This document shows positions 11,357-32,431 of a DNA stretch of 64,000 nt, piece after piece. Each line of letters begins with the position of its first letter. Positions within the stretch are counted from its first letter, which is position 1. The stretch covers positions 3,712,813 to 3,776,812 of the forward strand of contig OZ025880.1 of the NCBI GenBank assembly GCA_964019415.1, read 5' to 3'. Source of the DNA: Ianthella basta (Eukaryota > Porifera > Demospongiae > Verongiida > Ianthellidae). The notes beneath the pieces are model-generated. The model did not search any database. It was not told the DNA's origin and saw only the letters and a list, made by a program, of their open reading frames with translations. Made by a program: the position numbers and the translations under genes.

Positions 11357-14271
11357 ATGGAGTTCTGGGTAGTTGCTTTTCTCTTTCTCGTGGCATTCTT
11401 TCCCCAGGGGAGGGCTACATCGGAGCACAGTAAGTTATTAGTGCACCTCTCTTCCAATAGAAGCACCCTCTCGTCACCCTGCATCTACTTCTTCTGCAAC
11501 TTGCTCTCTCACGCAGGTATTCGCCTTCTCTACTACAACTTCACAACATGCAACTCGTACGGTCAGTTCGGCCCAACCATCGCCGAGTGCAGGGACTACT
11601 ACGAGAACAAGCTCTCCCCAATAGCGGGTCGGCTGACGGAGGATGTCGGCGACCTAACTGGAGTGCAGCATTTTGTTGTTCCTCAAAGTGGTCGCTACGT
11701 GGTGACGGTGGCCGGTGCTCGTGGAGGGAAAGGTGTGTGCACGCGCTGGCCAGGACTGAGTCCGATGGCGCAGTTGACGGTGACGTTAGAGAAGGACGCT
11801 GTGCTCGAAGTTGTGGTAGGACAGATGGGGAGAGATGCGTGCGACAACAATGTAAACGGCATGCATCTGTGCGACGTGGTAATTTCAGACATCGCAGAAG
11901 CAGTTAACTGCTCGATGCAGTGGGAGAGCATGGTCCCTGCAGAAGTGAACTTATATGATGGTGGGGGTGGAGCAGGAGGCGGCAGTCTGTTACGGTATAC
12001 TGGGTCTACTATCCCAATAATACTAGTTGGTGGAGGAGGTGGAGAAAGTGCTCAGTTTCCTAACATCACAGAGGAGCAAAACATGCAGCGAGTGACAGAG
12101 AAGAATGGTCAAGTATCTCAAGGCTTCACTACAGGGCCAGGAACCCGTCCTGTAGCAGCAGGTAAGCAAGCATTCAGACAAGGAGGCATGCACATAGCCC
12201 GACAGGCATGTGGTTTACAGTTGTCACTTCAACTTTGTACCTGCAGGGTTGCTAACTGCAGGAAGAGGTAGTGGAAACAGGTTTTCAATCCTGGATGGTG
12301 CCACTGCTATTGATGGTAAATCATTTGGTATTTCAACTGCTGAGTTTGCACAAGGTGGCCGAGACTGTTACACCATTACTGATACCCCTGCTTATTTCCC
12401 TGACACCTATGGTGGGTATGGTGGTGGAGGGGGAGGCTGTGGGAATGGACCAGGAGGAGGAGGCTACCAAGGGGGGTCTGTACGTAGCACATCAAATACC
12501 CAAAATGGGGAGGGTGGCTACTTGTTTCCCAGTAATGAAGTACAGATCTTGGGCTACAACTCTGGTCATGGCTTTGTCAGCTTGCGTCTGGAGGGCTGTG
12601 GATGTGCTCATAACTGCTCCATTGACTTTGAGAGGTCCGTCTTTGCCTGTTCTTGCCCTGAAGGGGCTATTCCTAGTCCAGATGGTTTTGATTGCCATAG
12701 AGGTAAGGTATTTGATTGAATGTGTGCTTTATCTTGTTATTCACTGAAGGCCACATAGTTCTCTCAGGGTTGGTCATGCAGTGAAGTGCTGATGAAATAT
12801 TCTAGATCTGCTTCAATTTTCATCTGTAGAAGTTGTCTTGAGCTTCACCAGCACTTCTTCACTGGAACCGTTGACCACCATCTCAATGGAATATGGCCAG
12901 ATAGTCCTCACTCCACTGTTACTGGATAGTACCCAGACAGTGTACATTGTTGGCCTGTCTCTGTCATTGTCAAAATCACCTCCATCTATGGATGCCTTAT
13001 GTGGGGTCATCCTCACTGATTCTGGTGGGAACATTGTTGCAGTTATACACAACACACTTGGGTGAGTGTATTAATCACAGCAAGACACATAATGTCCGTA
13101 GTACTATATGTGATAGGTGATAGCGACTGATGTGGTTCATTGTCTTGTCCGATCTCAGTTTTTGGTAGAGTGGGGTGTGCTATTACATCTTTCAAGATGA
13201 TGTCACAATCAATCTGTTTGACAGTTCTATAACTTGCTTTTCACCCAATTTAAAATCATTGTCTTTATTATTATCCCATTGTCTAAGTCACAATATACTT
13301 TAAGCATTACCATTACACTGAATGAATAATTCATATCTTGCTGCATATGAGTGACTATTGTATGATTAAACTGTGAGTTCTTAGTAGTACTTCTCTGAAG
13401 AGCTCATTATGATATATGTGGCATGTTGAAACGTACAGCACCTCTATGTACACTAAACAACTATCTCTCTTTGTACATGCACTGTTTTGCTTCTGGTCAT
13501 GGCCACAACAGGTCTGCAGGTAGTTCTCTCATCCAGCGTGTGACATTGCTGGATTCCTGTTGTGGCAATGTCAGCTTCACTGTGGAGAGCCCTGTGTTAC
13601 TGCTGAATGGTTCAGTGGAGGTGGCTGGTGGTTATGTCTACCACTCAGAAGGAGTCAGTTGTGATGTGAATATGATGGCAGTGCAGGCTAACGTCAGCAT
13701 TAGGGAGGGGATGCCAATAGGTGAGGTGCTGTGTGAATGGCTTTTGTTTCATGATGGAATGTGTCATGATCCTTTTGAAATGTGAGGTAAATTTGTGCAT
13801 TGTCTGCACATTCAATACAGTATAAAATATATGCATTAAACTATGCATATAAGCCTTGCAGTTGTGTAGTCAATGTATGCACATTTGTCATGCATGCTGA
13901 ACACCCATTAAGTATGCTGTAATACTTGTTTCTTCCCAGGCAGTGCAACTGCACTAAACAGCGCCTTGCTACCCGCATTCTTTGAGTCTCTTTCTGCCTT
14001 CAGTAACTCTCCAAACAACACCAGTGGCCCTGACCACAATCCATCAATTGTGGAGCCTATTCCATACATCTGGTGGATTGTGGGTGCAATGGGAGGGACC
14101 ATACTAGCCCTCTTTTTCATTGTATCTATACTTGTGACGGGTTATGCCACTGTCAAGAAAAGAAGTGAGTGCACAAATATTTGTATGTATAACATATGTA
14201 TGGTATATTGTTGTCATTGTGGGATTCACTGTACAAGGATAACAAATTTGTCAGGCCTGTACACGTGTTGA
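11357..14271 (+). CDS. Gene A: ALK/LTK-type glycine-rich receptor ectodomain, kinase-less
   Basis: Exons 11357-11429, 11517-12161, 12247-12702, 12830-13061, 13512-13720 and 13940-14164 encode, in order: a signal peptide (FWVVAFLFLVAFF core); an ALK/LTK-like glycine-rich domain (FTTCNSYGQFGPT, VVVGQMGRDAC, LVGGGGGES, GGYGGGGGGCGNGPGGGGY); a Cys-rich EGF-like module (CGCAHNCSID, CSCPEG); a region of about 170 aa I cannot classify; and a transmembrane helix (WWIVGAMGGTILALFFIVSI) with a basic stop-transfer KKR. The first five exons have the same lengths as in gene B (73, 645, 456, 232, 209 bp) and the proteins are roughly 94% identical over exon 2. The TM exon is 1 bp shorter than in B and ends in a different phase. 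No kinase exon follows before gene B. Reading on after 14164 gives a short tail and a stop at 14269-14271. Probably a membrane protein without kinase; a degrading partial duplicate is the alternative. Confidence 0.82.
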
Positions 14272-15100
14272 TCTATAGAGTGAGTCAAGCAAGACTTGTG
14301 TCTGTCATGAGTTGGATGGTATAGTAATAGGAGCGGAGAGTAGGGAATATAATGGAATGGGGTGTGGCAGAGTGCTGGAGGTTCGGTGTGTGTTGGGGTG
14401 GGTGTTAGTAGTGTGGGAGGCAGTGGGGAGGTGTGGAAGTGAGTGGCCATGGTAGAGTTTGGTGGCAGTGGTAGAGGCAATACCATCTTCTTCCTGACAT
14501 ACATAGGCAGGAAGTACAATAGGAAGTGACAACTACTTCACATATGTATGAATAGCATGCATAGTGTATGCACTCAGCTCACATAGTGACACACCTACGT
14601 ACGTATGTATGCCAGGATGAAGCAGCAGTAGGAAGTGTGTGTCACTATGTGAGCTGAGTGCATACTGTATGCATGCTATTCATACATATGTGAAGTAGTT
14701 GTCACTTGCAGCAGTAGGAAGTGCTACCAAGGCAACTGTATATGTGTTGGGTGAAAGTAAAATGCTTTCATTTGTAGAGTTCACATGTATAGTTTGGACT
14801 TGGTGTATTGACACATTCAAGTGTGAATTTCTGTGTTGCCCTGGCTACACATGTGATGTGCATGTGATCTTAAAGCCTGAGACATTAATTATCAATTAGT
14901 CACTGAAGCGACTTCATCAAATGTAATTTATAGAACAAGGGATAAGCTGGGTAAGAAGGAGATGTGGCTAAAAACTTTGTCATTGTCAAGCTGAGAATTT
15001 CCAATGAGGCTGACAATCCCCTATGATTGCGACAAATTGCCTGCTTTTAATGCATAGTAACTGTAAAGTGATGTGTCAAAGGGGACCGGTTACTGTCACG
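14272..15100. other. 3' flank of gene A with end of the duplicated segment
   Basis: G-rich DNA at 14330-14480 matches the G-rich stretch after the TM exon of gene B (23930-24120). The stretch 14705-14780 (GGAAGTGCTACCAA, GTGAAAG) resembles 24255-24325. Similarity fades after about 14780, which marks the distal edge of the A/B duplication. A 68-bp inverted repeat is listed separately. Confidence 0.55.
14527..14704. repeat. Inverted repeat, 68-bp near-identical arms
   Basis: Arms 14527-14594 and 14637-14704 are reverse complements apart from a few bases near the middle (GTGTATGC against CAGTATGC), separated by about 42 bp. The shape suits a foldback/MITE insertion or a long hairpin RNA. Gene B has only a diverged single-arm-like sequence at the corresponding place (24150-24245). 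Confidence 0.85.
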
Positions 15101-15800
15101 TGAACACCAATAACTGGATGACCAGCAATGGGCTGAAGCTCATCCATTGATAAGACCCAGTGTATGCTCATCCATTAACCAAGAGCCAGAGAGTTGATCC
15201 ACCAACCCTCGATCTGCATCCACCTCACTGGTTCTCAAATTGAGCAGGTGTCTAGTTTCAATCTTTTTGGTGTAGTTGTAAATGGCACTTGACCTGGTCC
15301 AACCACATCAACCATATTGTTACCAAAGTGTACATCTCATAACTTCATCCTCAGGTGTCTTACCTGGTTTCTTCCGCAATCTCCCTTGGTCCTCTACCTA
15401 AGTCTTGCATCCTGCCTTTGGTTGACTACTGTGATACTGTATGGGACAACTGTACCCAGGACGGCTCTTCTCACCTCCAATCCCTTTTCAACTACAGTGA
15501 ACTACAGTATGCCTGTCGATTGCCTGCCATCACCTTCGTCTCTCCTTCTCCTCTGCCCTCTGGAAGGAACTAGGTCTTTCTTCACTTTGCTGCTTCATCT
15601 TACCAAGTTGACTTACAATACAAATGCCATTAATCATTTGTTCCTCTCTATCTATCATCCCTCTTTTGTCTACACACCCACATGGACAAGAACCTTTGTC
15701 AACCTTCCCGTGGTGAGGACAACTTTTGGGCAACACACATTTGCGTACACTAGTGCTTCCCTGTGGTGCTCTCTACCTGCCTCACTAGCTACATGAATCT
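15100..15800 (+). mobile_element. Decayed CR1/L2-like LINE fragment
   Basis: Plus-strand pieces correspond to the C-terminal part of an RT polyprotein: a 'NNWMTSNGLKL'-like stretch at 15105-15140, then HLTWSNHINHI at about 15285-15320, then ILPLVDYCDTVWDNC near 15410-15450. The same order occurs in the longer relic at 30.1-30.8 kb (TWMSNNGLKLN, LTCTDHINHV, ILPHLDYCDVVWY), so both come from one family. Several frameshifts; not functional. Confidence 0.7.
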
Positions 15801-15849
15801 GGATTCCCAGAGGAATTTTCAAGAGCTGCTTAATCTTACATTGACTCAC

Positions 15850-18700
15850 TCACATCACAATGACATCTGAATGTTTAATTATGCATGCTACATATTAAAT
15901 TTCTCCTGGTGCCTGCTTTTGTCTTTTCTTTCTCTTTTTTCGCTTTGTCTTGTACTGTATTGTTTCTTCCACTGCATAAATAAGCTTACCAAATGTACAT
16001 AGCAAGTCAATAGATAGACAAACTAAGACATTTCAACCACAAAGTTCTTCATCAGTTACAAAACTTCCTTACCAAGTGTATGCAATGGACGAAAGCTAGA
16101 AGGGTAGCACTATAAAATGGCTGGCAGGCAACAAGGTTGTATCTTATGGACTGCTACTGTAACTAGTGTAGCCAGCAAATCATTATTTGTCAAATTGTCC
16201 TGCACAGAATTGAATGATTCCCAAGCCAAGGACATTATCTAACTATTCCTGTGTATAATTTGTTTATACATTAGCTGTTTATGTGTGAAGTTATAAGATG
16301 TGTAATGTGCACTGAATTTGAATGGGAATGGAGCTGGATTACTCCATGTAACCTTACAGTAGACTAATTTACATATGTATGACCTGCATGCATGGAACAC
16401 CTAGGGTGTGTGATGCCATGCTTACAGTTTCTTAATCTATTTCTTCCTCACTTGCAATGACTGAATTGTGCTCTTTATCTGGGGTGTACTGTACTTTGGA
16501 ATGTGACAGAGTAGATGTAGGGTACAATCTAGTACAAATGAAATCAGTCAGTAAAGTGACAGTACAGGCTCATGTCTTGGCTCTTGTCCTTGCAATCAGT
16601 GTCTTATGTGAGTCTGTACTCTGAAGTGATTTACTATGTTTCCTCAATTCCCTAGATCTGTCGACTAAGGCAAGGCAGTCTCCTCTACGTGTACTAACAG
16701 TGAACCCAGAGTAACAATGGCTGAACACCACTATCAGATCGCATTCACTGATATTTTCATTGTGTGCAGTTTGTTTTCAGTATAAGCTTGCACCTGTTCC
16801 TAACAGAACAAAGTTTGACAAAATTTATGCTCAATAACATGTTTGGTAGAGAGTCATTGCTACAATGTGCATAGCAAGAAATGAGATAAGGTAATGCTTA
16901 GCCAATACTAAACAAAGGTAGTGTCCAGAATAACAAGTCCTGAGTGCATGATCGAGGGCATTAGGAGCAGCGAAATTATATATACATTAGGGGAAGCGGT
17001 GATGTATATAATTACCGCCAAGATGGCGCAGATCCAGCACACTCGAATTAGAGTTCGAACTCACTAAGCCACCATGTATAACTTCTGGTTCTTAGCGATG
17101 GTTCATTCACCTGGTAACAGCTACTGAAGCAACTTGTACCCACTCTCCACAATCTCCTGTCTTGGTCCTACTCCATTGCACTAAGTTAGATAGCTATAGC
17201 TAGCTATTATTCCAGTATATTGTGCCATCTACTTTGTTCAGTTATAACATTGTCATCCTCTGAGTAGTTTTGCTAATGTATAGTGTCTCAGTTAGTGGTG
17301 CATCAGTTATATTACTACATGCCTTTGGTTTGTTCCAGTTCTTGGTCTCCTGGCCAGGTTCTGCAGTTTTTTTCCATTGTTTTTTCAATGTGATCAGGCC
17401 AAGATAGGGTATGTGGCATGTGGTTTAATACTGCATTTCCAAAACACTTTGACATGGGATATCAACAGATATGTATACTGTAATGAAGGTTATTCATAAC
17501 ATCTAACTTGTTTAGTTGGAAATCTTGGTTGCTTGGCAACCATGTTGAATTCCAATACTAAGTCTTCTACTATGATTGGCGAAGGCATCCTCTCAAATTC
17601 AAACGATATGTGTTTTACAATGGACTTGGAATGTTTCCATGGATACAGTTCGATTGGGCTGTTGAATCAATCAATGGCATTCACAATCCATATTTAAGGT
17701 ACAGTTGTAGTTAGCTATTAGAAGACATACATAAAGATAGACAGATAGATAGGTAATCTATTCAAAAGGAAAGCCCCTTCAGTCAAAGACTGGTATTAAT
17801 GGTGATCCTGAAGTACATACACAGTTATTTAAAATAAAGTGATGTCGTAGCAAATATGTAAATTGTTCGTAAATTTAAGTGACTGCATGTAGGGCATTAA
17901 ATGTCTCTTAGCCTATGCAGGTGAGGTAAAGGGAGGTAAGTAGGGACAGGGGAGGAAATTAAGAAGGAGATCTTGCAGATGTTATATAGTACATAGCGTC
18001 TGCGGGACCTAGCTCCTCCTTACCTCCCCTGTCCCTACTACCAGAAGGAAGCAATTCATGGATTCTTCAGTGAGGTTATATACGAACTATGGCTGCAAGT
18101 TAACCATCCCTAAAGGAATCAGTGCACTGTACAGCTAGTGCTTGGGTAGTAGCAAGAGTTTTTATTAAATTTTGAACTTAGATAGGTACTGTAGGAGCTT
18201 GTTGAAAAACACATTGGTGTACCTGACACAGCATGAAGCTAACTGCAACTGTACCTTGCTGCATCTCCCAACCAAGTCCTGAAGGAAAGTAAAACTTTAG
18301 AACCCACGTATATGAATGTGTATAATGAGCAGACCAGTGTATACGTATGTCACAATATTTAATTATATGGTTTACTATGGTTGCCATGAAAGGGCCACTG
18401 ACTGCACATGGCATTATTGCTTAGCTCAGAGATTGCATGTACAAGCATTTTGTATTATACGGTACATAAGAGTGCATTGATTGTGTATACATGCCCCTGA
18501 GGAGAAGAGTCCAGTCATATCGTTATGTTATGACACATAGGGTGAAACTCTAGAACACTTCTTGCATCTATAAATTTTATCAGCTTCTGCTATCAATTAC
18601 CTCATTTTACCTTTCCCTCAGTCCAAATTTACACTTATGGTCTCCTCTGGAAACTATTGAGATCCACACTGATTGTAGACAGATGTCCAGGGAATGTAGA
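15850..18700. other. Intergenic spacer between genes A and B
   Basis: No coding sequence supported. It includes an imperfect inverted repeat at about 17936-18046, in which an AGTAGGGACAGGGGAGG-type stretch is repeated in reverse orientation after roughly 50 bp. A short GTTCGAAC palindrome at about 17070 lacks any surrounding tRNA fold. Confidence 0.45.
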
Positions 18701-18744
18701 GAATAAATTCAACTAAAGCACAACAGGCCTAGGTTGGCTCCTCT

Positions 18745-20300
18745 TCTTCTAGGCTGCTAACTTGTGCTGCCAGCCTGAGCTAATCCTGTTTCTCTGGCTA
18801 TGTGGTTTAATACATCCTGTAGCATTAATTCTCTGATGTAGCATTACATTAACCGAAAGGTTCAGACCGGAGTAGAACCTGCTCTCATGCACAACTTTGA
18901 TCTTCTGTTGGCCCTCAGCTGGATGTATGTAATAGATCAGATCATACATAGAGAACAGAAGTGCCTTGCCAGGGTTGCTGCAATGAGGGGCATACAGAAT
19001 TTTCCTTTAAGTGAGGATTCATGTAGCTACACTGGATCCCTGTCCTTCTATTATTCACTCTTCAACAAATCAAAATCTGCTTCATCCTACCACAGATCAT
19101 CTTCAGGTGATCCTTGGCAAAGTGATGAACCAGCTCCAGATTTCCACTTTGGTAGGTCAACATTGTAGTCTGCTCTGAATCTGGGATCTCTTCCCTATAA
19201 GTGTATGCATAATACACTAATAGGTACGCGTAGGTCTCCTCCAGTGAGTGCTGGAGTGCAGTTTATGGATTCATGCAAATGGCAGACAATATGAAGTATC
19301 AGGTACACTCATCCCAGTCTTGAAGTGTGTCATAATAGTCTGTAAGCTTGACTACCAGGACTGGTCATCAATGCTCCTATATGCAAACCATCTCATCTGC
19401 TTGCAGTTGGTATTAATTTGTCTTGTGCGTCCTAGCTGCAGCAACTGGTGCATTTCAGCAAATGTATCCATTTCAGGGTGCAAGTTGGTGTGAAGACTGT
19501 ACAAATGTTCAGTGGGGTGTATGTTCCCTTCAGCCTCTCGCTTTCTCCGCGGACATGTGGGATGCAGATAGTAAGTGAAGGTGGTGGGTGAGGTACATTG
19601 CGGGTGGTGTTAACAGAGTCTTCTTCACAAGTCAGGCAGGAAAGTCATTTGCCTGTAACACATCCTCCAGCTGCAGATGGTGTAATTCGTGCTCCCTGGA
19701 TTCTGGGTGTGCCTGATTCTTCAGGTACCTCAGCACTCCAGAGATAGTCTTAGGGTGGTGGTGCAAGCTCTGTGTGGGTGCACGGGTTTGCGATGGACTG
19801 ATGTAAGTAGATTTATCACTTCTTCTTGGATGATGGCACCTAGGGATGGTAGTGTGCCTCCTTTTTCTTCTTCCATGAATGGAAAATTTGGGTGGAGGTT
19901 GTTCTGGTGCTGATGGTATCTGTGCAGCTCCTCCTGCCTACGTGACCAGATAACAAAGGTAACATCAAAATACCAACAGCACAACCTGAACTGCAGTCAG
20001 AGTGATCAGATGGCCTCCTCTTCCAAGTTCAACATAAACAATGTGGCGATGATGGGTGAGACAGGAGAACACATGGCTGTCCCCTCAATCTGTTCATAGT
20101 ATACACTGCTCACTCTTTAAGCAGTTGAGAAAAGCTCTTTAGTTAGAACATCCTGCAATCCCTCTCCCAGAAGCTGCTGTAGCTATGGCTCATTCACTTC
20201 CTGCTTAGCTAGATAAATGTGCTGACACAGCCAAGGGACCCCATATGGGGTGCCCAATATCATCCCTATTCTTGCATGACACCAGTGTCATGTGTGAATG
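18745..20300 (-). mobile_element. Degraded Penelope-like element (RT plus endonuclease tail)
   Basis: Reading the minus strand downward from about 20110 gives YYEQIEGTAMCSPVSPIIAT, then FVIWSRRQEELHRYHQHQNN and LHPNFPF...GTLPSL...LLTSVHRKPVHPHR at 19984-19760. This is the usual motif order of Penelope-like reverse transcriptases (YEQIxGxxMGSPVSP, YVDDTFVIW, NxxHPxIxF, LPFLD, SVYRKPTHTDR). The YVDD box has decayed to Y-F-D-V and several stops interrupt. Further down, 18949-18800 encodes KIKVVHESRFYSGLNLSVNV, which resembles the end of the GIY-YIG endonuclease domain of these elements. Inactive relic. Confidence 0.72.
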
Positions 20301-20824
20301 GGTCCAGCTGGATTCTCATGACTAGCTATGGGGAACCGGGTTCCCAATCTCATAAAATTATGGGGACCCCCTTATGAATATGGGTCCCCCTAATTTACAT
20401 CATAAACAAAAGTATAATACATTGTTAGATATAACGTGGCATTAATGAGTGTTACTATTCCACACATGGGGTGGCACCACAACACATGATCACTCTGTCT
20501 TGTCACTCTCAACGGTGGAACCTGACTAAGATAGTCACTGTGCTAGGCAACCACCTCATAACCAGCATAATTATCCTTTCATGAGTGGAATTCGAAGGTC
20601 TGTAGGAAGGAAGCGACTACGCAGCTACTCGGTACCCGTGCTACTTACTACCGGTATGCGCTTGACTACGTATGTACCACAACATAGACACACCGACCAC
20701 ATTTGTATACCAAAAGGGTGAATCCCGCCACCTTACGTCATCCGGTTTGGTGACAATCAGCTGTGGGTACGTAGTTCAAGGCACGCCGGGATCATCCTCC
20801 GCACTCAGTCGGGGCTGGAGCAGG
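20300..20824. promoter_or_regulatory. 5' flank of gene B
   Basis: About 520 bp upstream of the gene B start, with no coding signal. It must carry the promoter. An upstream in-frame ATG exists at 20672 but lies outside the segment shared with gene A and precedes the signal peptide, so it is unlikely to be used. Confidence 0.3.
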
Positions 20825-29321
<8,497 letters not shown>

Positions 29322-30060
29322 GTATCTAGCAATATACTGTATGTATGCAGCATGACAAGTGCTGAACGCTCATATTTGACTATCACTTCTCTTGCTTTAT
29401 TTATAGTGCAAAACACCATTTCACTTCAAACAGTTAACCTGATCATCAATGTATTGATTATTCAATTTCTTTGTACAGTATTATACATAGGAGTATTGTG
29501 TGTGTTGATGCGTTGATCCAAGTGCAATCATGACTACTGCCTGGCTTGCATGTGTACAGCTGCAGGTGCATGCATGAAGTGATACGTACATTCACCACTG
29601 CCCACAAGCTATTACTGTGCTCTCATGTAATGTTGAACTAGCTACAGTCAAGCTTGAATGCAATCCTTTCAACATGTACATGTGATGAATATAGTTAGCT
29701 AACTTTGTTTTACTGTAATTTATTCATATTGTCTGAAGGGACACGAATGATTGAAAGGATGCAGCTATGTGGCATGGTGTTGGATTGAGCATGCTGTAAA
29801 TAATGAAAGCAGAGTTGTAATAGCAGATAGTGGAGAGAATGTGCAAGTGTGTCATCTCCTATAAATTGTATACAAGCAATGCTATGTATATTTCATATAG
29901 GCCAATTTGCCCTAAGTAGTGTGCCTCACACATGGTACATAGTATGTAAATAATTAAAGTATGATCGAGACAGTTAATCAATGAATATAATATATTACCA
30001 CTATTATACTAGCCAGCTAAAGCCAGTGACATTGATGGGGTCTTAGCAAGGTCACGCTCG
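29322..30060. other. 3' flank of gene B
   Basis: AT-rich, without coding signal. Probably contains the 3' UTR and polyadenylation region of the receptor kinase; an AATTAAA-type hexamer occurs near 29952. Confidence 0.4.
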
Positions 30061-30069
30061 TGATGTCTA

Positions 30070-31150
30070 TTTAGGAATGTGCCTAATAAAAATGGCGTCT
30101 CCTATCTTGTGTACATTACAAGTTACATTACATTCCAAGTCACTAGTGTACTCTTCCTTGATGTTTCAAAAGCATTTGATACAGTCAATCATCCTCTCCT
30201 TGTCTCCACAAGTCACCAACATTGCAGGGTCACTTTCCTCTTCCAAGTGCACTACATCCGGTGTGCCTCAAGGTTCTGTCCTTGGTCCAACCTTTTTTCA
30301 GTGTTTATTAATGACCTCACATAAGTCCTTTCTCCAGTCTGCACTGTCCTCTTTGCAGATGATTCTACGTACCATCTTCCTTTTCTCCAGACACTGTTGT
30401 TCGAGCTCCTTGAATAGTCTCTCCAATCCTGTCTTGACAGAGCCAATACCTGGATGAGCAACAATGGGCTGAAACTGAACACCAACAAGACCAAGTGCAT
30501 GCTGATATGTTCACCAAGAGCCAGGGTTGTTCCACCTCCTCTCCAGCTGTCATTGAATGACTGCGGCATTGAACAAGTTCGATGCTTCAAGCTGCTAGGA
30601 GTAGTCATGAATGACATCCTAACTTGTACTGACCATATCAACCATGTCATTAAGAAGGTGTCAAGGAAAGTGAATCACCTCAGACGTCTCTCTTGGTTTC
30701 TTCCTAGCTCTCTCTCACCATTTTTCTAAAGTCCTGCATTGATCCTTCCACATCTTGACTACTGCGACGTTGTCTGGTATAGCTGACCCGTAAAGATGCA
30801 TCATGTCTCCAATCTCTCTTTAATTTTGCATGCAGACTAGCCCTTCACCGTCCCGGACTGTCATCCTCCACTGAACTCTGGTCAGACCTAGGCCTCACCC
30901 CCTAGCTTGAAGTCCACAGGAAGATCCATGCAGCAGAGCTCACCGTCAAGTGCCACAATTCATCAGCTCCTTCTTACTTATCATCACTGTTTCATCACCC
31001 CACTAATCATCATAATACACGTACCAGGACTCTCATCAATCTACCATCAGCTTGCTCATCAGTTGGCCAACACACTTTCTCTTATGTCGGAACATCAATC
31101 TGGTGTTCACTCCTGTTGTAGACTAGTAATTGCAGCTACCATACCCTTTG
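30070..31150 (+). mobile_element. Decayed CR1/L2-like LINE reverse transcriptase
   Basis: Plus-strand fragments in shifting frames give the RT motifs in order: VLFLDVSKAFDTVNHPLLVS (30147-30210), SGVPQGSVLGPTFF (30256-30300), FINDLT, a damaged FADDSTYH, TWMSNNGLKLNTNKTKCML (30450-30505), FKLLGVVMNDILTCTDHINH and LPHLDYCDVVWYS (to about 30780). About 90 residues expected between the first two motifs are missing, so there is an internal deletion as well as frameshifts. The frame at 30907-31185 may continue the 3' end. Same family as the 15.1 kb relic. Confidence 0.85.
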
Positions 31151-31199
31151 CTGCACTGAGCTCTATTTGGCTATGTATGGGCTGATAGATAATGAGTAC

Positions 31200-31850
31200 A
31201 GCAGCCAGTCAGATAAGCTACCTGATAATAATGCAGAGGAACTGCCCCTTCCTTACCAAACAGAGAAGCATCATCAGCAAACAGTAACAGGAAGGAGCAG
31301 ACCACACCTCCTCAGTTATAACTCTATGATTAAAGGCATTGATGTACAGTGTGTACCCCGTACTGAAATCAATGAAGGCAGCCAAAAAGCCACCATTCTG
31401 TGCATCCTGCATTGCTTTTAGCCTAGCCCAATAACATCAGTGAAACCCTAAAGCCCTGCCTCTCCTGAAGCCACTTTGTTCTTCCATAGCCAAATTGTTC
31501 TCCCAGAGCACTGTAGCTAACCTCTCCTACTCCATTCTGAAGGTCATACCACTCCAGCAACATGCTCCAAAGAAGGCAAGCCACACATCTCTTTAAACAG
31601 CAACAGTCGCCATTTGCAATTGAAAGGAGATACCATCCTTTCAGGAGCTGTTCTTGCTTCACCCAGGAGAAGGCACAATCCACTTCATCCTGGAATATAG
31701 GCATATCCATCTGACCACTCATGCCACGTTGAGAGCCATCTCCACTGTACATTGTTGGCTGTAGAACACCAAATTCACCTCCAGTGTCTGCTTCACGCTG
31801 CGCACTTACACCACCCAGCAGCGACTGAAGTAAGATCTCCATACCTCCAC
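31200..31850 (-). mobile_element. Reverse transcriptase relic, minus strand
   Basis: Minus-strand frames contain recognisable RT scraps: an EEQSGFRRGRA-like stretch followed by LKAMQDAQNGGFLAAFIDF around 31480-31380, and a FADDASLFGK-like stretch near 31270. Stops and frame changes separate them. Clade undetermined; orientation is opposite to the neighbouring LINE, so it is a separate insertion. Confidence 0.55.
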
Positions 31851-32318
31851 CACATCATCCCAGTTTTAGTCTCATGCACCCTGTTGGTCATATGTCTCCT
31901 CTAGCTAGGTTAAACAGCATGTGCTTCTGCAGAATGACCTTTGGCATATTCTGTTGTTTTTGTTTTCTTCTCTGACAGCAATATAGTGCACGAACCATAT
32001 AGAAGACAATTTTAACCGTGGAGTTATACCGCCTACAACTGGCTGTATTCCTTTGTATAGGTTAGGAAACTCCACGAGCAAGTTTCACACACAATTGGAG
32101 GTTTCCAGTGTCATGGTTTACTCCATCCACCCAATTCTGTAGTCCCCAGGTAAATAAACTGTATAGCATACTTCCCCCCCAATTTGAATTTCTGAGTATT
32201 TCTGAACTCCTTTTGGTGTATTCTGCACCAGGGGTTGTTGTGACATCCATCAACCTTGTTGGGGACAGGCTGCTGTTAAGATTTGGACTGTTTCCTCAAG
32301 CATTTTGAAAGATTTTTA

Positions 32319-32431
32319 CACAGTGGAGCATTAACCATGGTCCCTACATTCAAGAATGCAGGACTATATACTGTACAGTGCTACATGCATTCTTGCATGT
32401 ATGTATGGACCATGGTTGATGCTCCACTGTG
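32319..32431. repeat. Hairpin-forming inverted repeat
   Basis: Arms of about 42-46 bp, starting CACAGTGGAGCAT and ending ATGCTCCACTGTG, pair with a few mismatches and a small bulge around a loop of roughly 25 nt. Either a miRNA-precursor-like hairpin or a tiny foldback element. No coding potential. Confidence 0.8.

Noticed and set aside
17040-17090. tRNA or tRNA-derived SINE suggested by GTTCGAAC and TGGCTTAGTG
   Set aside because: The A-box-like and B-box-like strings are adjacent, not about 30-60 bp apart, and no cloverleaf can be formed.
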